Shown here piece after piece: positions 61,646 to 64,000 of a DNA stretch of 64,000 nucleotides (its first letter is position 1; every line of letters begins with the position of its first letter). Source of the stretch: Aestuariibaculum suncheonense (lineage in GTDB: Bacteria > Bacteroidota > Bacteroidia > Flavobacteriales > Flavobacteriaceae); contig NZ_JACVXC010000006.1 in the NCBI RefSeq assembly GCF_014596935.1, positions 62,001 to 126,000 on the forward strand, in the 5' to 3' direction. Below the pieces are notes generated by a model, which saw nothing but the letters and a program-made list of their open reading frames with translations, was not told the DNA's origin and searched no databases. The translations under genes and the position numbers were made by a program.

Positions 61646-61685
61646 CCGGTAAATTTGACTAATTGATAGTGAATTATATATAATA

Positions 61686-64000
61686 ATGGATAAATATTCC
61701 TTTTTAAACGCAGCGCATACAGCCTACTTTGCTGATTTATACGATCAATACTTAGAGAATCCAGACGCCGTAGAGCCAAGTTGGAGAGCCTTTTTTCAGG
61801 GTTACGATTTTGGTAGTGAGAACTACGGTTTAGAAGGAGAGATTGTTGAAGGTGTTTCGGCGCAAATGCCAGAATATCTTCAAAAAGAATTCCAGGTTCT
61901 TAAACTTATTGACGGATATAGAATGCGTGGGCACTTGTTTACTAAAACAAACCCTGTGCGTGACAGAAGATCTTACTCGCCTACTTTAGCAATTGAAAAT
62001 TTTGGTTTATCCTCAAACGATTTAGATACCGTTTTTAATGCGGGTGAAGTTTTAGGTATTGGTGCAAAACCATTACGTGAAATTTTAGTGCATTTAGAGA
62101 AGATCTATTGCAGTTCTATCGGTGTAGAGTACATGTACTTACGTAATCCGGAAGTGATTGCTTGGTGGCAAGGGAAGTTAAATCAAAACGACAACCAGCC
62201 TACCTTTGATGCAGAAAAGAAAAAATACATCCTTTCTAAGTTAAATCAGGCGGTAACGTTTGAGAACTTTTTACAAACTAAGTATGTTGGACAAAAGCGT
62301 TTCTCTCTTGAAGGAGGGGAGTCTTTAATTCCGGCAATTAGTAACGTATTATTTTATGCTGTAGAAAAGTATGGTGTAAAGGAATGTGTACTTGGTATGG
62401 CACACCGTGGACGTTTAAGTACCTTGGTGAACATCTTCAGAAAACCAATGCATGAATTATTCAGTGAGTTTGATGGTAAAGACTTCGAAGATGCAGATAT
62501 CGATGGAGACGTTAAGTATCACTTAGGACTAACCTTAGATAAAACCTATCAAAACGGAAAGAATATTAAAATGAACTTAGTGCCTAACCCATCGCACTTA
62601 GAGACTGTTGCATCGGTTGCTGAAGGGATTACGCGTGCTAAAATTGATAATGATTACGATGGTGATGATTCTAAAATCATTCCTATTGTTGTACATGGTG
62701 ATGCAGCTATCGCCGGACAAGGTATTGTTTATGAGGTAGCGCAAATGAGCCAGCTTGCCGGATACAAGACAGGTGGTACTGTACACATTGTGGTGAATAA
62801 CCAGATTGGATTTACAACCAACTATTTAGATGCGCGTTCAAGTACTTATTGTACAGATGTGGCTAAAGTAACTTTATCGCCTGTATTACACGTTAATGCT
62901 GATGATGCTGAGGCTGTAGTTCACGCTGTGGAGTTAGCACTAGATTACAGAATGCGTTATAAAAAGGATGTTTACATCGATTTATTAGGGTATAGAAAAT
63001 ATGGTCATAACGAAGGTGATGAACCACGTTTCACGCAACCTAAATTATATAAAGCGATTGCGAAACACAACAATCCGTTTGATCTTTATTCAAACAAGTT
63101 AATTGCTGAAAATACTATTGATGCAGCTTATAAAAAAGGTATTGTAGACGAGTTTAAAGATACTTTAGAGTCTGAATATACTAAAGCTAGAGAAGCAGAA
63201 TCTTCAAAAGTAAGAGAGTTTATGCAGGAGCGCTGGCAAGGTTTTGAGCGTTCTGAATTAGAAGGCATGTTAGTGCCGACTGATACGACTTATGCTAAGG
63301 AAAAATTGGAAGGTATTTCTAAAGTGGTTTCAACCGTTCCAGAAGGCGTGAAGTTTGTGCGTAAAGCAGAACGTATTTTAGAAGGTCGTGCAAAAATGGT
63401 ATTTGAAACAGATACTTTAGACTGGGGTATGGCTGAAACATTAGCTTACGGAAGTTTATTGGAAGAAGGTTTCAATGTGCGTATTTCAGGTCAGGATGTA
63501 GAGCGTGGAACGTTCAGTCACAGACACGCGATTTTACGTGATGAGATTTCAGAAGATCGTATCAATTTATTGAACACGAACCCTGAGAACAAAGGCGAGA
63601 TGTATATTTACAACTCCTTTTTATCAGAATATGGTGTGTTAGGTTTCGATTATGGTTATGCTATGGCAAATCCGAATACCTTAACCATCTGGGAAGCACA
63701 GTTTGGTGATTTCAGTAATGGTGCACAAATTATTTTCGACCAGTATTTATCGGCTGCAGAAGATAAATGGAAAGCGCAAAATGGTATTGTGGTGTTATTA
63801 CCTCACGGATACGAAGGTCAGGGGTCTGAGCACTCTTCAGCTAGAATGGAGCGTTATTTACAAATGTGTGGAGAAGATAATATGATTGTTGCCGATTGTA
63901 CAACACCTGCAAACTTCTTCCACTTGTTACGTCGTCAAATGAAACGTAACTTCAGAAAACCATTAATCGTTTTCACACCTAAGAGTTTATTACGTCACCC
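61686..64000 (+). CDS. sucA: 2-oxoglutarate dehydrogenase E1 component, 3'-truncated by window edge
   Basis: The frame opens at 61686 (MDKYSFLNAAHTAYFADLYD) and is still open at 64000 (about 771 codons of roughly 930). It decarboxylates 2-oxoglutarate in the TCA cycle with thiamine diphosphate and passes succinyl to SucB. Visible: N-terminal SucB-binding helix (EPSWRAFFQGYDFG), VLGMAHRGRLSTLVNI, TPP/Mg motif GDAAIAGQGIVYEVAQMS...VNNQIGF, SGQDVERGTFSHRHA and LPHGYEGQGSEHSSARMER. sucB is expected just beyond the window. Confidence 0.97.
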   Translation, partial: MDKYSFLNAAHTAYFADLYDQYLENPDAVEPSWRAFFQGYDFGSENYGLEGEIVEGVSAQMPEYLQKEFQVLKLIDGYRMRGHLFTKTNPVRDRRSYSPTLAIENFGLSSNDLDTVFNAGEVLGIGAKPLREILVHLEKIYCSSIGVEYMYLRNPEVIAWWQGKLNQNDNQPTFDAEKKKYILSKLNQAVTFENFLQTKYVGQKRFSLEGGESLIPAISNVLFYAVEKYGVKECVLGMAHRGRLSTLVNIFRKPMHELFSEFDGKDFEDADIDGDVKYHLGLTLDKTYQNGKNIKMNLVPNPSHLETVASVAEGITRAKIDNDYDGDDSKIIPIVVHGDAAIAGQGIVYEVAQMSQLAGYKTGGTVHIVVNNQIGFTTNYLDARSSTYCTDVAKVTLSPVLHVNADDAEAVVHAVELALDYRMRYKKDVYIDLLGYRKYGHNEGDEPRFTQPKLYKAIAKHNNPFDLYSNKLIAENTIDAAYKKGIVDEFKDTLESEYTKAREAESSKVREFMQERWQGFERSELEGMLVPTDTTYAKEKLEGISKVVSTVPEGVKFVRKAERILEGRAKMVFETDTLDWGMAETLAYGSLLEEGFNVRISGQDVERGTFSHRHAILRDEISEDRINLLNTNPENKGEMYIYNSFLSEYGVLGFDYGYAMANPNTLTIWEAQFGDFSNGAQIIFDQYLSAAEDKWKAQNGIVVLLPHGYEGQGSEHSSARMERYLQMCGEDNMIVADCTTPANFFHLLRRQMKRNFRKPLIVFTPKSLLRH

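Noticed and set aside
61564-61779. Minus-strand 71-aa frame over the sucA start
   Set aside because: Antisense to the well-supported sucA N-terminus; no promoter, signal or recognisable domain.
63703-63885. Plus-strand 60-aa frame inside sucA
   Set aside because: Out of frame with the conserved E1 sequence that covers the same bases.

Overview
ORGANISM. The window looks like the chromosome of a Flavobacteriaceae (Bacteroidota) species. It is AT-rich. Promoters follow the TAnnTTTG -7 pattern of that phylum, and clear Shine-Dalgarno sequences are scarce. The gene families are also typical: 7TMR-DISM hybrid kinase, CarboxypepD-reg TonB-dependent receptors, DUF3109, a Bacteroidota-type PEP carboxylase and an SDR-type threonine dehydrogenase. 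No rRNA, tRNA, CRISPR array, insertion sequence or phage gene was seen; this is mostly core chromosome with two accessory nutrient-acquisition blocks. LAYOUT. 0-12 kb: a partial ammonium channel, ppc, a 603-aa Cys-rich unknown under an FNR/CRP-like palindrome, nadA-nadB, a hybrid histidine kinase and a tail-less ssb. 12-22 kb: small regulatory, exported and membrane proteins (zinc ribbon after a heptanucleotide minisatellite, CBS protein, TPR protein, M13 peptidase, threonine dehydrogenase, HupE/UreJ-like protein, comEB plus S41 protease, MarC). 22-27 kb: DUF3109, nrdB, nrdA, ppnP. 27-36.6 kb: an apparent phosphate-starvation block (below). 36.6-48 kb: dgt, a 4HB-sensor gene with an in-frame amber stop, dxs, a TonB-like protein, tadA, two tandem ClC genes, aspS. 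48-55 kb: tetR-tolC-MFP-RND efflux operon. 55-56.6 kb: polyprenyl synthase. 56.6-61 kb: a block with a NosA/OprC-like copper receptor, a YtkA-like Met/His-rich lipoprotein, a CxxxC membrane protein, a 39-aa membrane protein and a lipoprotein cytochrome c. 61.7-64 kb: the start of sucA. MAIN DISCOVERY. In 27-36.6 kb, five minus-strand genes (PiT transporter fused to a PhoU-like tail, OprP-like porin, beta-helix lipoprotein, TonB receptor, stand-alone copy of that receptor's N-terminal domain) have 11-bp-period repeats upstream. In transcript orientation these read TTAACA-N5-TTAACA, the form of the Bacillus PhoP box. In four of the five, the box ends exactly 23 bp before a TTTG -7 core; the lipoprotein's match at that spacing is weak. 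A further promoter with the identical geometry drives no gene but faces an orphan intrinsic terminator about 100 bp away, predicting a Pho-controlled small RNA of about 105 nt (31010 to about 30903, minus strand). OTHER SIGNALS. Four genes (dxs, tadA, polyprenyl synthase, the 131-aa CxxxC protein) have TAnnTTTG exactly 4 nt before the start codon, predicting leaderless mRNAs. A TATGA-N6-TCATA palindrome is centred 41.5 bp upstream of the predicted start of transcription for both the 603-aa gene and cytochrome c, as for a class II FNR/CRP site. One ClC paralogue has Gln in place of the gating Glu. All of this is read by eye; family names rest on recognised motifs, not on database searches.
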